From Histomonas meleagridis (lineage: Eukaryota > Parabasalia > Tritrichomonadida > Dientamoebidae), in assembly GCA_020186115.1 (NCBI GenBank), contig WSYJ01000017.1, positions 170,747 to 234,746 on the forward strand: a stretch of DNA of 64,000 nucleotides, read 5' to 3'. Positions 9,701 to 19,088 of this stretch are shown here, one piece after another. The notes below the pieces were generated by a model. The model saw only the letters and a program-made list of their open reading frames with translations, did no database searches and was not told where the DNA came from. A program made the translations under genes and the position numbers. Position 1 is the stretch's first letter. Each line of letters starts with the position of its first letter.

Positions 9701-10607
9701 AATACATAAGTTTTGCCTCGGGCGCTATACCATTAAATGAACTGATTTTACTCTTTGGATCTTGCGCTTTTCCTGCAATAGTCCCTGCAACATGTGTACC
9801 ATGTGAAGCAGGTTCCATTTGTTGATAATAATTCGATTCTGATCCAAACTCATTATAGAAATATACAAACTTCCGATGATTAGTGATGATTTGATTAAAG
9901 GTAAGTGCTGTGTTAGGATCATTAAACATTGCATTGTTATAATCAATATCAGTATCAATAAATGCAACAACTTGATCTTTACCATTGATACCTTTAGCTT
10001 CTAAATATCGATTCATAGAAGGATTCCCATTTGAATCTGTGGTGGTGATATTAGTGTTTTGTTGTGAATGACCTGATATCATGTTGTTGGCTGCTGTAGG
10101 ATCAGTATATTTACTAACATATTCAACTTCATTAATATGGATTAAGTATTCTTTTGCCTCTTCTGGTTTATCAGTTTCAACAATCAAAGACTTCTTAGTT
10201 TTAGAAATAACTTTAAAAAGTTTTGAATCACTAATGAAATCATTATCTGAAAATACACCATGAACATATAAATATTTAGCTGATTTGATTTGCGCTTCAT
10301 CAATGATTTTGTCTTTAGGATCGACCGGACTTATCATGGCATGAATACTTTCAAGATAATGGATTTGAGATGGAGTTAGATAAAGTTTATAGACATTCTT
10401 GTTAATAAGTGAAGTGGTACTAATTTCAACACCATTTTCCTTCAATTGTTCGAAATTTAGGGTTTCAGGGAAATAAACATAAGTCCATGAATTCTGATCA
10501 ATTGATTGAATTTTTTTATGTTGATCTGATTTAAAGACTACATTCTTCCCCATCATGGTTGTTAACTTATAACATTCAGTGCTGATCAAAAGGTAAGGAA
10601 GAAACAT
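6783..10607 (-). CDS. Subtilisin-like serine protease (S8), type I membrane protein
   Basis: 1274 residues. A short signal peptide and propeptide-like region (about 1-190) precede an S8 domain. The catalytic triad is visible: Asp about 218 in VVAFIDTDID, His about 269 in SHGTHVAG, Ser about 602 in SGTSMATP. The oxyanion Asn is about 372 in AAGNEAQ. A PA-like insertion lies between Asn and Ser. An EGF-like Cys-rich knot (CENGRLKCPENYTGQLC) sits after the catalytic half, then a long beta-rich region. A transmembrane helix near 1225-1250 is followed by a Lys/Ser tail. Trichomonads have a large family of membrane subtilisins, thought to process surface or host proteins. All catalytic residues are intact. 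An Inr-like site lies just before the ATG. Confidence 0.92.
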   Translation of the reverse strand: MFLPYLLISTECYKLTTMMGKNVVFKSDQHKKIQSIDQNSWTYVYFPETLNFEQLKENGVEISTTSLINKNVYKLYLTPSQIHYLESIHAMISPVDPKDKIIDEAQIKSAKYLYVHGVFSDNDFISDSKLFKVISKTKKSLIVETDKPEEAKEYLIHINEVEYVSKYTDPTAANNMISGHSQQNTNITTTDSNGNPSMNRYLEAKGINGKDQVVAFIDTDIDYNNAMFNDPNTALTFNQIITNHRKFVYFYNEFGSESNYYQQMEPASHGTHVAGTIAGKAQDPKSKISSFNGIAPEAKLMYLGRFSNTNNEHLTNSDNLNQRLLDGKAIAYSNSWGSIGYELGLIRTSAYDEFVSNYPSGESCLFIFAAGNEAQSVPYYSLRGPSYGKNILCVAAADSVYRFENFKIYISYNSKKVEIYPTSQPVSPSYVLEIPETIYLSKIDDTSSPMGTIKIIYIDAKLIQSLQSNYNEIILAIAGQIEKYSIAAIIFDMPQSSIEGLESLFQTLPFPPLITNQNGGISSFVGNTCKIDMNIGNRVGILYPEKASFSSVGPSPHGLIKPDLMAPGSYVISANSKTTVEKGHGTDDSKMLDSLALKSGTSMATPNVAGASALIAQYLTDGHYLEKVEIHSLLLRALLLLSTSKKDGSSTPDCYVGHGQIDISTILPFENSNFGLRFSKMSIMQKGQTHHIGYITVTSNKSPLKIVLTSMDIPLSVDSFIPIYYDLDLIVVSPEKKVYVGNNRSLDTEHLSMNEKVIIPESEVVNGKYEIHVISNLNIEEDNGVHYVVSSVGPFEQSNTETNPKYIEMKNTNDCVPSTTNNTKCENGRLKCPENYTGQLCQQQFDTLLYYSENNNPEFHLQPNTIQYFKVPPIEEFDNLIVAMISTNAQNNQSMLWEMDSAESYIPALASNNLYVPIFNYESFGAQPMTLYTFDMTKEFLTLNAKQNNYFMIINNFPLTTNFIAYVINKPHDNQPICFCTDRKCSNATTCENQNIYDDVSAMFGLVHYVNDRVTYLDHNTTFPAIFLSFTNVTFELLNKNGPKYTIELIYTTKYKLHQKGMRLTAKDLTIQIEENPSETDPSVSQLIEFDYINFTNVDFKPNDYKFFIKELITDYESYDQSLNTTNILMIDAKNPLQAIEVYNNVIIFFDREGLAKRIYFNNNMKIVFLTNRPQGFKLTVVKGEKGDLNLPAGLTIRIIPTNSDGSNIIVDDELKDVIMIGEEEVGGNGLSDGEIAAIVICCVAFVVIVVVVIIIVIKKKKSSSSSSSKDSKP

Positions 10608-10609
10608 TA

Positions 10610-10614
10610 AATGA
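10610..10614 (-). promoter_or_regulatory. Initiator-like TCATT
   Basis: On the minus strand TCATT ends two bases before the protease ATG, and a second copy lies five bases further upstream. It agrees with the trichomonad Inr (TCA+1-Y-W), which is normally within about 20 bases of the start codon. Confidence 0.4.
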
Positions 10615-11771
10615 AATGATTTTTCTTTGTTTGGTTAATTTGAACTGGCTCGTCAGTTGGTTTGATTGAACATTTCAAATTTGAAAACATTAACGATTGT
10701 TCCAATTGAAAAAGTTTACACGTTCCGATTGTGAACCTTTTTGACAATATTTGAATGGGGTTAAATTGTCATATCAACTGATATACTGGCTTTTTGAAAG
10801 CCTCATAAAAAATAAGTGATTGAAAATTGGTTCAGCGTTGACAACAGTGGTGAAAAAAAATTTGCCATTTGGCATTTATATAAATATGATACATCATAAT
10901 AATATCATCCTCTATAACTCTCTGTTTCAAAAAATAAGTTTAATGACATGCTTGAAATTCTTTAAAGAAAATTTAATATGTAAATCTGATAAGATAGTAA
11001 CAAAGATGAAGCAGAAAGTTCCGACTTCAAACCAAATACATGTAATATTGATTCAGATAAAGAATATTCTGGTAGTAAGCACATTAATTATAGAAATATA
11101 TTTTATCGTTATATTTGTTAATTTAAACCATTGTCACGTGTAACCACATAGAACTTGAGGGCACACAAAAAGAAAGTATTTCATAAAATACTTCGATTCA
11201 ATTCGATTAATATGAAAAACAAATCCCAATCAAAATTAGAATCACTTGCATCAAACCTCTGAATAATACAGCTTTCCGCAATACTGAGTCTATTTCACAG
11301 CCAAAATATCCAATTTCGAAATGAAGTTCAAACCTGAGATTTAATATTTTGTATAGGTGAAATTTCCTCATCATGAAGAAAATCCTGGTGATATTAGTTA
11401 ATAAGTATTAACTTTGGTTTTAAAGTCTCGTGAAAATTTAACATTTGATTTGTAAATATAATGTTGGAGATGTAATTTATGTTGTTTGATCAACATAGTC
11501 TCATGTGTAATTAAATATATTTCAAATTATTTCGGATTTTAATATTTTTTATGCAAAGTTGGATCATTTTTCAGCTCACTGAAATCCAAAATCCACAGAT
11601 CCAATTCAAGAGAACGGTTGGGTACTTTTCAATAAACTTTGAGATCCTTCTCAAATCGTTGTTTTTTGCTCGCAAATTTTAACCAACACATCTGAAATTG
11701 AAAAAGAACAAATTTTTAAAACGACACAAATGTTTCACCGGATAACCGTCAATTTTTTGGGTTTAATGACT
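10615..11771. other. Intergenic between divergent surface-protein genes
   Basis: About 1.16 kb, shared upstream region of the protease (leftwards) and the Gly-rich surface protein (rightwards). A 107-codon plus frame (10820-11143) has biased composition and no recognisable domain, and is not called. A small hairpin (AAGTATTT/AAATACTT) lies near 11174. Confidence 0.5.
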
Positions 11772-11776
11772 TCATT
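11772..11776 (+). promoter_or_regulatory. Initiator-like TCATT
   Basis: TCATT directly abuts the ATG at 11777, consistent with the trichomonad Inr and a near-leaderless mRNA. It also supports this ATG as the start. Confidence 0.4.
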
Positions 11777-13039
11777 ATGTATCTTCTATTGGTTACATTA
11801 GCTTCTTGTGTAAATATAAAACAAATCTATTATGATCTAGGGCATGACGAAGCAATCCCTAATCCAAGTATGCTTTATCAACAATTATTGAATTATTTCA
11901 CAGACCCATATATTAAAGAATTATTACTTGACGGAGTCGAAGCTTACAAAGACTATTCAATAGTTGACTCGAAAGTTCAAGATCAAACAATTCAAATTGG
12001 TCATGATGTTGTAGGAACAGATGTTGTTGAAGCTTCAGTTGGTCCCACGAATACCACAATTTACATACAAGGAATTAGTGGTAAAGCAGTTTCACTTTCA
12101 TGTCACTCCAACGGTAATTTATATTTTGATTCTTCAGATCCCCAAACTCCATTAAGTGATTCCTTAATTATCATCAAAGAAACAAATATTGGATTCAAAA
12201 GTCATTTGAAGCTTGATAGTCTTGTATTACAATCACAACTTTTTGGTTATTCTTCTAAAATGCTTGATGGAAGTTTTGAAGCCAACAATTTAATTTCAAG
12301 TCAAATTACTGATTTTACGTCAGAACAAATGCAAGCAACAAATAAAATATATTATTCATATCTTGAATTAAATTCAATCACATTCCATGAAAATAATGTC
12401 TCGCTTTCAGATGGTAATGAATTAACAGGAAATATTTCAGTGATGATTTCTCCATATGTCACAAAATCCAGAACAATATATATGATTCTTCCTGAAAATG
12501 TTACTCATCCACGTTCTCTTTCGATATATTTTGATGATCCTAATTTCCTTCTTTCAAATCGAATGTTTGGAAGACTTTTCGAACTGGAATTTTATTTTGA
12601 GAATTATTATAAACGAAATGAAACAATTGGATTCCAATTCGTTGGAAATTGGCAAAACGTTAGTGATTGCGAATTAAAGATAATTTCGTCCGATATAAAT
12701 ATGGAATTTATTGATACAAGTAATGTACCACAGAACATAAAAATAACACGAGAAAATAGCGCAATGTTTAAGTACCAGCAATCATCTGAATCTGGCGGCG
12801 GCCAAGGTGGTGATGGCGGCCAAGGCGGTGATGGAGGCCAAGGAGGCGATGGCGGTGATGGAGGCCAAGGAGGCGATGGCGAAGGAGAAGATGCAGGAGG
12901 CGAGACAGGCAATGGATTGGAAACGTGGGCGATAGCTGTTATCGCTGTGGTCTGCGCTGTGGTTGTGATTGGTGTAATAGTTGCTGTAGTGATTGTTTTG
13001 AGGAAGAAAAAGACATTTTCTTCGACATCTTCAGCATAA
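11777..13039 (+). CDS. Membrane surface protein with Gly/Asp-rich stalk
   Basis: 420 residues. A signal peptide (MYLLLVTLASC) leads a beta-rich extracellular domain of about 310 residues with no recognised family. A 36-residue Gly/Gln/Asp repeat (GGQGGDGG units, about 335-372) follows, then a transmembrane helix (WAIAVIAVVCAVVVIGVIVAVV) and a short RKKK/Ser tail. The tail strongly resembles that of the neighbouring protease, so the protein probably has the same topology and location. The Gly repeat is GC-rich compared with its surroundings. Its function is unknown; an adhesive or structural surface protein is only a guess. Confidence 0.8.
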   Translation: MYLLLVTLASCVNIKQIYYDLGHDEAIPNPSMLYQQLLNYFTDPYIKELLLDGVEAYKDYSIVDSKVQDQTIQIGHDVVGTDVVEASVGPTNTTIYIQGISGKAVSLSCHSNGNLYFDSSDPQTPLSDSLIIIKETNIGFKSHLKLDSLVLQSQLFGYSSKMLDGSFEANNLISSQITDFTSEQMQATNKIYYSYLELNSITFHENNVSLSDGNELTGNISVMISPYVTKSRTIYMILPENVTHPRSLSIYFDDPNFLLSNRMFGRLFELEFYFENYYKRNETIGFQFVGNWQNVSDCELKIISSDINMEFIDTSNVPQNIKITRENSAMFKYQQSSESGGGQGGDGGQGGDGGQGGDGGDGGQGGDGEGEDAGGETGNGLETWAIAVIAVVCAVVVIGVIVAVVIVLRKKKTFSSTSSA

Positions 13040-13405
13040 GATGCACTATTAAATAATGCAAAGTTTAGTATTATATTTGTAAAGAAAATAAATGTAGATA
13101 AATAATGAATTAATGTTTGTATTTCTGCATTGATGATAACATACGCGAAATCACTGCATATTTTTGATGAACGTTATAAAATTCTATTGAATTATGAAAT
13201 CAAAATTGAATTTTTTTTTTTAATTGTGAAATTATTATATACACAAGAACTATTCTAATAAAATTTGTACATATTTAATCCAAAAATATATAAAGTTCTC
13301 ACGACTTTATATATAAGAATGAAAAAAATATCTATAGTTTATATATTTACAGATGTTCAAAAATATTTTGAACTTTTTAGATCTGCTTTATATTGAAAAA
13401 TCGAT
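13040..13405. other. Intergenic between convergent surface-protein genes
   Basis: AT-rich sequence between two 3' ends; no coding or RNA feature seen. Confidence 0.5.
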
Positions 13406-16400
13406 TTATATCTCTATGTTATTTATCGCATTATCTTCTTTAAAATCTTTTGCAAATGGATCCTCTTCAATATTGGGTTGCGCGATGCCGGCCGTGAAAA
13501 TGGCTTCTGAATTAAGTTGATTTGAACTTTGAGAATTTTCTTCTTTACTACTGAGTTTATTACGTCTTCGAAAATGTATTAATAACACAATAAGTAATGA
13601 AACAATGATAATAACTGCAATCAAAACACCAATAATAATATAGATATATGTATTATCATTTTTCGTTTCTTCACTTTGTTGCAAAATTGTAAAGAAATCG
13701 GAGTAAAACATATAATTTGTTTCATATATCAAATTCGTATATTCATAATAAATAATGTGACTTTCGATGTATGTATATATGGAATTATAAAGTGTATATA
13801 AATATGTGCTCTGTAAATATGTCCTTAACAATGTTAACGTATGTGTATACGAATATATTCGTGTTAGAATAATAGAATATGAAATAGTGGCATCGAAAAT
13901 AAATGTGTTTGATAGCGTGAATATATCACTTTGAGAATATGTATTTGATTCAGTATATGTATTACTTTGAGAATATGTATTTGATTCAGTATATGTATTA
14001 CTTTGAGAATATGTATTTGATTCAGTATATGTATTACTTTGAGAATATGTATTTGATTCAGTATATGTATTACTTTGAGAATATGTATTTGATTCAGTAT
14101 ATGTGTTACTTTGAGAATATGTATTTGATTCAGTATATGTGTTACTTTGAGAATATGCATTAGATTGTGAATATGTATTCGATTGCGAAAATGTGTTACT
14201 TTGTGTGAAAGTTTGTGGTGGCCACGGAGGGCATTGATCATTTACAGAATAACTTATAGCAAGTGCGCCAAATGAATCATTTACATATGATAATGTTACC
14301 ATAACTGTATCTGTTTGGACATGATCAAATGCATACTCTTCAATATCTGGTGCACTTCTTCCATAATAATATATACACATAAGTTGAGTGCAATATCCAA
14401 AAGCCGAATCACAAATTGTTTGAACATTTCCACCAATATAAAGCGTTATTAAATTCGAACAATAAAATGCATAATCACCAATAGATGTAACTGAATGAGG
14501 AATTGTCACATTTGTTAATTTTTTGCAAAAGTAAAATGTATGGTCTCCAATTTCTGGAATATTTCCATAGATTTCAATTGTTTCTAAATGATCACATTGT
14601 CGAAACGCAGATATTCCAAGTGATGTAACCGAATTACGAATTGTGAAATTTTTTAAATGAGAACAGAAATAAAATGCATATTCGCCAATTGATTTTAATT
14701 TATTTCCAATAATAATAATCTCTAAATTAGTGCAATCTTCAAAAGCATTATTCATTATTGATTCAATGTTGTTACCAATATTAATAGTTATTAAACTTGA
14801 ACATAAATAAAATGAAAGATAACCAACTGATGTAATTGTATTTGGAAGTATTATAGAATTCATTTTTTTGCAACTATAAAAAGTGTAATTTTCGATTTGT
14901 GGTATATTTCCATAAATTTCAACTGTTTCTAAATTAATGCACAATTGAAATACAGTACGTCCAAGTGAAGTAACCGATTTTGGAATTGTGAAATTTTTTA
15001 AATTAGAACAATTATTAAATGCAAATTTTCCGATTGTTTCTAATTTTTCTCCAATAATAACGATCTCTAAATTGACACAATGAGCAAATGCATTATCCAA
15101 AATTGTTAGAATATTATCACCGAGATTAATAGTATTTAAACTTGAACATAAATAAAATGAAAGATAACCAACTGATGTAATTGTATTTGGAAGTATTATA
15201 GAATTCATTTTTTTGCAACTATAAAAAGTGTAATTTTCGATTTGTGGTATATTTCCATAAATTTCAACTGTTTCTAAATTAATGCACAATTGAAATACAG
15301 TACGTCCAAGTGAAGTAACCGATTTTGGAATTGTGAAATTTTTTAAATTAGAACAATTATTAAATGCAAATTTTCCGATTGTTTCTAATTTTTCTCCAAT
15401 AATAACGATCTCTAAATTGACACAATGAGCAAATGCATTATCCAAAATTGTTAGAATATTATCACCGAGATTAATAGTATTTAAACTTGAGCAAGAATTA
15501 AATGAATAATGACCAACTGATGTAATTGTATTTGGAAGTATTATAGAATTCATTTTTTTGCAACTATAAAAAGTATAATTTCCAATTTCTGGAATATTTC
15601 CATAAATTTCAACTGTTTCTAAATTAATACAATGTTGAAATGCATAAGTCCCGAGTATTTCAATAGAATTTGGAATTATGATGCTTTTCAAATTAGAACA
15701 ATTGTCGAATGCAGAATTTCCTATTGTTGTAATTGTGTCACAAAGATGAATTGTTAATAGCATTACCCAATTAGAGAATCCATTGTTTGGTATTGACGTA
15801 ATTCCATTTGATATAATTACATTTTCTGCAATAGAATTATAGTTTTGTAAACCCAGAATTTGATCTCCATTTTCTATTGTAAGTGTTTTGATATCTTCTT
15901 CCCATTTTTCTGAAAAAGCTTGTATGAATAATATAGAAAAAACATAAGGAAATAAATACTTTATTTTAATTTTGCTGTTTTTTTTATTATAAAAGAAAAA
16001 TAAATAAAAGATCTCATAAATAAAATAAAGAAGAAAAATAAAGATTATTGAAGTAATAAAATAATGAAGGTTGGAATGTAACATATAATTTATCATTAGA
16101 TTTTGTTTTGATACTTTGGCGCAATTATGTAGGAACATCATGGAAGAGCTTCCTATATATGGAAAATCAAATTTAAACGATTTTATTTTATGGAAACGAT
16201 TCCAAATGAAAATATTTAATAATGAATTTTTAATCATTCTCTTCATCATGTTATTAACACCGTAACACTGCATATAAATTAAGGTGGTTTCGTCATATTT
16301 TTTAGTTAAATTTACAGTGGATGTATTAAATATTTTTTCTGATTCGATAATTTCATTTCGTAAAAATTTCCCTCTGTAAACACATCTAATTTTGGTACTC

Positions 16401-16441
16401 ACTAGCCATAACGCTAAGTAAACTAGAAGAATAAATATCAT
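13406..16441 (-). CDS. BspA-like LRR surface protein with Ser/Thr/Tyr repeat stalk
   Basis: 1011 residues from the first ATG at 16441; the frame opens at 16465 but with TTG. The N-terminal 170 residues contain two or three hydrophobic stretches (MIFILLVYLALWLVS, then FITSIIFIFLLYFIYEIF and YLFPYVFSILFIQAFS). The true start may therefore be internal, with the last one acting as signal peptide. LRR_5/BspA repeats run from about 190 to 690 and include a perfect 115-residue internal duplication. A 12-residue repeat (SNTYTESNTYSQ) forms a stalk, then a transmembrane helix near 935-958 and an acidic tail. The role is predicted to be cell-surface contact. The repeats suggest a length-variable locus. 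Confidence 0.85.
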   Translation of the reverse strand: MIFILLVYLALWLVSTKIRCVYRGKFLRNEIIESEKIFNTSTVNLTKKYDETTLIYMQCYGVNNMMKRMIKNSLLNIFIWNRFHKIKSFKFDFPYIGSSSMMFLHNCAKVSKQNLMINYMLHSNLHYFITSIIFIFLLYFIYEIFYLFFFYNKKNSKIKIKYLFPYVFSILFIQAFSEKWEEDIKTLTIENGDQILGLQNYNSIAENVIISNGITSIPNNGFSNWVMLLTIHLCDTITTIGNSAFDNCSNLKSIIIPNSIEILGTYAFQHCINLETVEIYGNIPEIGNYTFYSCKKMNSIILPNTITSVGHYSFNSCSSLNTINLGDNILTILDNAFAHCVNLEIVIIGEKLETIGKFAFNNCSNLKNFTIPKSVTSLGRTVFQLCINLETVEIYGNIPQIENYTFYSCKKMNSIILPNTITSVGYLSFYLCSSLNTINLGDNILTILDNAFAHCVNLEIVIIGEKLETIGKFAFNNCSNLKNFTIPKSVTSLGRTVFQLCINLETVEIYGNIPQIENYTFYSCKKMNSIILPNTITSVGYLSFYLCSSLITINIGNNIESIMNNAFEDCTNLEIIIIGNKLKSIGEYAFYFCSHLKNFTIRNSVTSLGISAFRQCDHLETIEIYGNIPEIGDHTFYFCKKLTNVTIPHSVTSIGDYAFYCSNLITLYIGGNVQTICDSAFGYCTQLMCIYYYGRSAPDIEEYAFDHVQTDTVMVTLSYVNDSFGALAISYSVNDQCPPWPPQTFTQSNTFSQSNTYSQSNAYSQSNTYTESNTYSQSNTYTESNTYSQSNTYTESNTYSQSNTYTESNTYSQSNTYTESNTYSQSNTYTESNTYSQSDIFTLSNTFIFDATISYSIILTRIYSYTHTLTLLRTYLQSTYLYTLYNSIYTYIESHIIYYEYTNLIYETNYMFYSDFFTILQQSEETKNDNTYIYIIIGVLIAVIIIVSLLIVLLIHFRRRNKLSSKEENSQSSNQLNSEAIFTAGIAQPNIEEDPFAKDFKEDNAINNIEI
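13926..14165. repeat. 36-bp tandem repeat in BspA-like gene
   Basis: Between six and seven copies of a 36-base unit, each encoding the 12 residues SNTYTESNTYSQ on the minus strand. The copies start at 13926, 13962, 13998 and onward, with only one or two substitutions near the right end. The unit is a multiple of three, so copy-number changes keep the frame. Confidence 0.85.
14800..15490. repeat. 345-bp tandem duplication inside BspA-like gene
   Basis: Two adjacent copies, by eye identical at DNA level over most of their length, each encode 115 residues covering five LRR units (from NSIILPNTITSVGYLSF to YTFYSCKKM). Synonymous sites do not differ, so the duplication is recent or homogenised by conversion. 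Endpoints are approximate. Confidence 0.75.
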
Positions 16442-16707
16442 TAAAGTTCGAAAGTTAGGAGCCAAAAACGAAGCAATTCAAAAAAATTAACTCAACAATG
16501 ATCAGCTGATGTAAAACATTGAATCACATTGAAATCATTGTGCGGGATTTCAGATGGGGTGGAGAGTTTTGTAACTAAGGGAGTCCCTCAAATCTTAATG
16601 AAAACTTCGTTAAACGCAACCAACAAATGTGAGTTATATCAGTGATCACAACTATTCATATGATTTACAATTTACTAATGGTATAAATTTTATACCGTCT
16701 TATATAG

Positions 16708-17784
16708 CTATTTTATGCAAACCAGATACAGGTTACCTTTTCTTGCTGATTCAATTATCATATTATCATTAATATCAATTCCTTCTTCAAACAAAAATGA
16801 TAAAATTTCATAATTCTCTTCACAAATACAAAAACATGCTAAGTCATTGATTGATGACTTTCTGTCTCTTAATATTGATTGAATCAATGTATTTGGTTGC
16901 AATTCTTCGAATTTATTATCATAAAGATATTTAAAGATATCATTTCGATGAAATTTAATTGCTATTTTATAAGCATCTTTAAATGATGAATGGTTTTGTT
17001 CGCATAAATGAATTATTTCTTCATTTCCACCTGCAACTGCATATTTACCTGTGTTTTCTACATTAGAACCATTCATAAGCAAATATTTAAAACATTTAAC
17101 TGCTGAAAAAAATGCTGCATAATCAATTAATGTAACATCCCAATGATTAACAAATGAACATCTTTCATAAAGTGATTCTTTAATTTTTTGATTAAAATCA
17201 AAATTTGTTTGTGATGATATTTCTTGAAGTTTTTCTATTTCATCATTTCGAATTATTTTTGCAATTTCATTTGGATTATGTCCTTCTTTAATATATTGCT
17301 TATGAAGAGCTAAATCATTATTTGAAAGTCCTTTATATTTCTTGTAAAATTTAATTTTAATTTTTTCGTTCATATTTGTATCAATTAAATTTTGTTCATT
17401 CAATTGAGATATTATATGAAATGCTTCTTGTGAGTTGATTTTAGAAATACGCTTTATAAATATTGATATTAGTTTATTAATATTTTGTGTAAGTTCATCT
17501 TCTTTTGTTTGAAATGTTTTCAAAAAATTTAAGTAGATATCAAATGCATTCCTTTGTGATGAAAATGCATTATAAACTAAATTACACAAAATAACATTAA
17601 ATGTATCTGGAAAATTTGTATCGAATAATTTCGCTGCATTTTGGACTGACCCCAGAAGATTGTCTTCCGTTAAATTGAATATGATTTTGTCGAGATCAAT
17701 AAGGAATTTCAAAATAGTTGGCTGATTATTTGAATTTTTGTTGTTTTTATCGTGTGCGCTAATGTCAGCACCACTATGGAGCAT
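16708..17784 (-). pseudogene. DUF3447/ankyrin protein, truncated copy
   Basis: 358 residues related over their whole length to the DUF3447 protein at 23807-24991. They share FNLTEDN, EKLQEISSQTNFDFNQ, the DUF3447 core DVTLIDYAAFF.AVKCFKYLLMN, and EIIHLCEQNHSSF. The reading frame stops after SARKGNLYLV, where the relative continues into ankyrin repeats. The 240 bases to the next gene hold no ankyrin coding. A 17-base inverted repeat (GGTATAAA/TTTATACC, 16680-16696) follows the stop closely and may mark the break. It may still be expressed as a short protein. TCATA overlaps the ATG as a possible Inr. Confidence 0.65.
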
Positions 17785-18359
17785 ATGAATTCACTCATTG
17801 AAAATTCAAAGAATTGCAAAATTCAATGGTTTATATAAAAACTGCTTAAGGGTGTTGTAGGACCAGATACGCAGTGAAAATATTTTGTCATAGAATGAAA
17901 ATATCTCGAAAATATGTAAATATATTCTCACACAATACAATAAAAAAATCGTAAATATATTATTAATTCATATGGCAAAAGAGAATTAAGATTTATTTTT
18001 TATTATCTGATCGAATCGTAAATGCGAGCAATCCTTTTGCATTAAATTACCAAACCGCATTGTTTGAAGTTAAAGTTTAGCCATGAACGTTAGAACTATG
18101 AAAATTTAACGCAGTTTGTTTGTTACCTTAACTTTATAATTATCGGCGCTAATAGAACCACACATCACAATTCCCTTTGAGATGGAAATTTTCTTAAAAT
18201 ATATCAAAATTTATTACATATGCCAGTTCAGATTGTGTTCATTCATATATCTTTATTCTTGCTTTTTTTTAAAGAAAAACGTTTTGTATAAAAATTTCAA
18301 TTGCCTTTGTTTACAAACGGTTTTGTTCTGAAAATTTGGGGGTTTGAAACGCACAAATC
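17785..18359. other. Intergenic between divergent genes
   Basis: 575 AT-rich bases between the truncated ankyrin gene (leftwards) and the EF-hand gene. Apart from the M3-like motif at 18316 nothing is recognised. Confidence 0.5.
18316..18323 (+). promoter_or_regulatory. M3-like core promoter motif
   Basis: AACGGTTT, 37 bases before the EF-hand ATG, fits the same degenerate motif as at 539 and 26286. Confidence 0.45.
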
Positions 18360-18854
18360 ATGCAAAAAAAGCAAGTTGAATTAGACGTACCCGAATATGA
18401 TGAAACCGATAATAGGTATCGTGAAATCTTTGCTTCTTTGGATAAAGATGGCTCAGGTTTCTTAGATAAAAACGAATTTCATGAATTCATGAAAATGATA
18501 GGAAAAGAAGCTCGAAGTGAAGAAATATTTGAAGTCATAGATAACGACCGAAATGGGAAAATTGTTGTTGAAGAATTTCTTCGTTACACTCGTGCTTGTG
18601 TCAGATTATTCAAAAATAATGATATTCAAACATACACAAAAATTTTCTTTGATGCAGCTGATACTGATAAGGATGGACATCTTAACATGAAAGAATTCGT
18701 CAAATTTATCAAGTATTGTGGTGGAAAAATCAATTTTCTAAATAAAAGAAGCCAATTCAATGAATGGGACACTGATGGAAACAAGAAAATTAGCTTTGAT
18801 GAAGTAATGGACAAGATCGAATTTCACATCAAGAAGGGAACTTTAACCCTTTAA
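18360..18854 (+). CDS. Four-EF-hand calcium-binding protein (calmodulin/centrin-like)
   Basis: 164 residues with four EF-hand loops: DKDGSGFLDKNE (28-39), DNDRNGKIVVEE (61-72), DTDKDGHLNMKE (101-112) and DTDGNKKISFDE (about 141-152). All have acidic residues at positions 1, 3 and 12, so all four should bind calcium. The linker between the lobes (residues 73-100) is longer and more Arg/aromatic-rich than in calmodulin. The protein is better described as a calmodulin-like or calcium-sensor protein than calmodulin itself. It has no myristoylation signal or membrane segment. It probably acts as a cytosolic or cytoskeletal calcium sensor. Confidence 0.88.
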   Translation: MQKKQVELDVPEYDETDNRYREIFASLDKDGSGFLDKNEFHEFMKMIGKEARSEEIFEVIDNDRNGKIVVEEFLRYTRACVRLFKNNDIQTYTKIFFDAADTDKDGHLNMKEFVKFIKYCGGKINFLNKRSQFNEWDTDGNKKISFDEVMDKIEFHIKKGTLTL

Positions 18855-19088
18855 TAACAAATTTCATTTTCCTAATTTAGCTTGAAACCAAAAAGTAAAT
18901 ATCACAATGATATTAAGAAGCTTTTTTTGCTCTGTTTTTGAATTTTAATTACATGAAAAGCAATTTTAAAATTTCAACATTTTTTTAAAGTATTAAAATT
19001 GAACGAAATGTATTTAAGGAAAATGGACCACTCTGCTAAGAAATGATTATAATCCTAAAAGATTAAAAAAAATCTTTTGTTTCTTTGC

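Noticed and set aside
10820-11143. 107-codon plus-strand frame between two divergent genes
   Set aside because: No signal peptide, no domain, biased I/N/K composition, and it lies in a shared promoter region.
12607-12912. Proline-rich minus-strand frame opposite the Gly-rich stalk
   Set aside because: It is the antisense reading of GGQGGDGG codons and has no start context of its own.
13864-14241. Repeat-containing frames on both strands (125 and 74 codons) over the 36-bp repeats
   Set aside because: They are shadows of the SNTYTESNTYSQ repeat in the BspA-like gene.
16441-16465. Shared start MAP...TLMIF in the BspA-like gene and the pogo-like relic at 56259
   Set aside because: Both begin with TTG rather than ATG and the similarity is only a few residues; considered chance.
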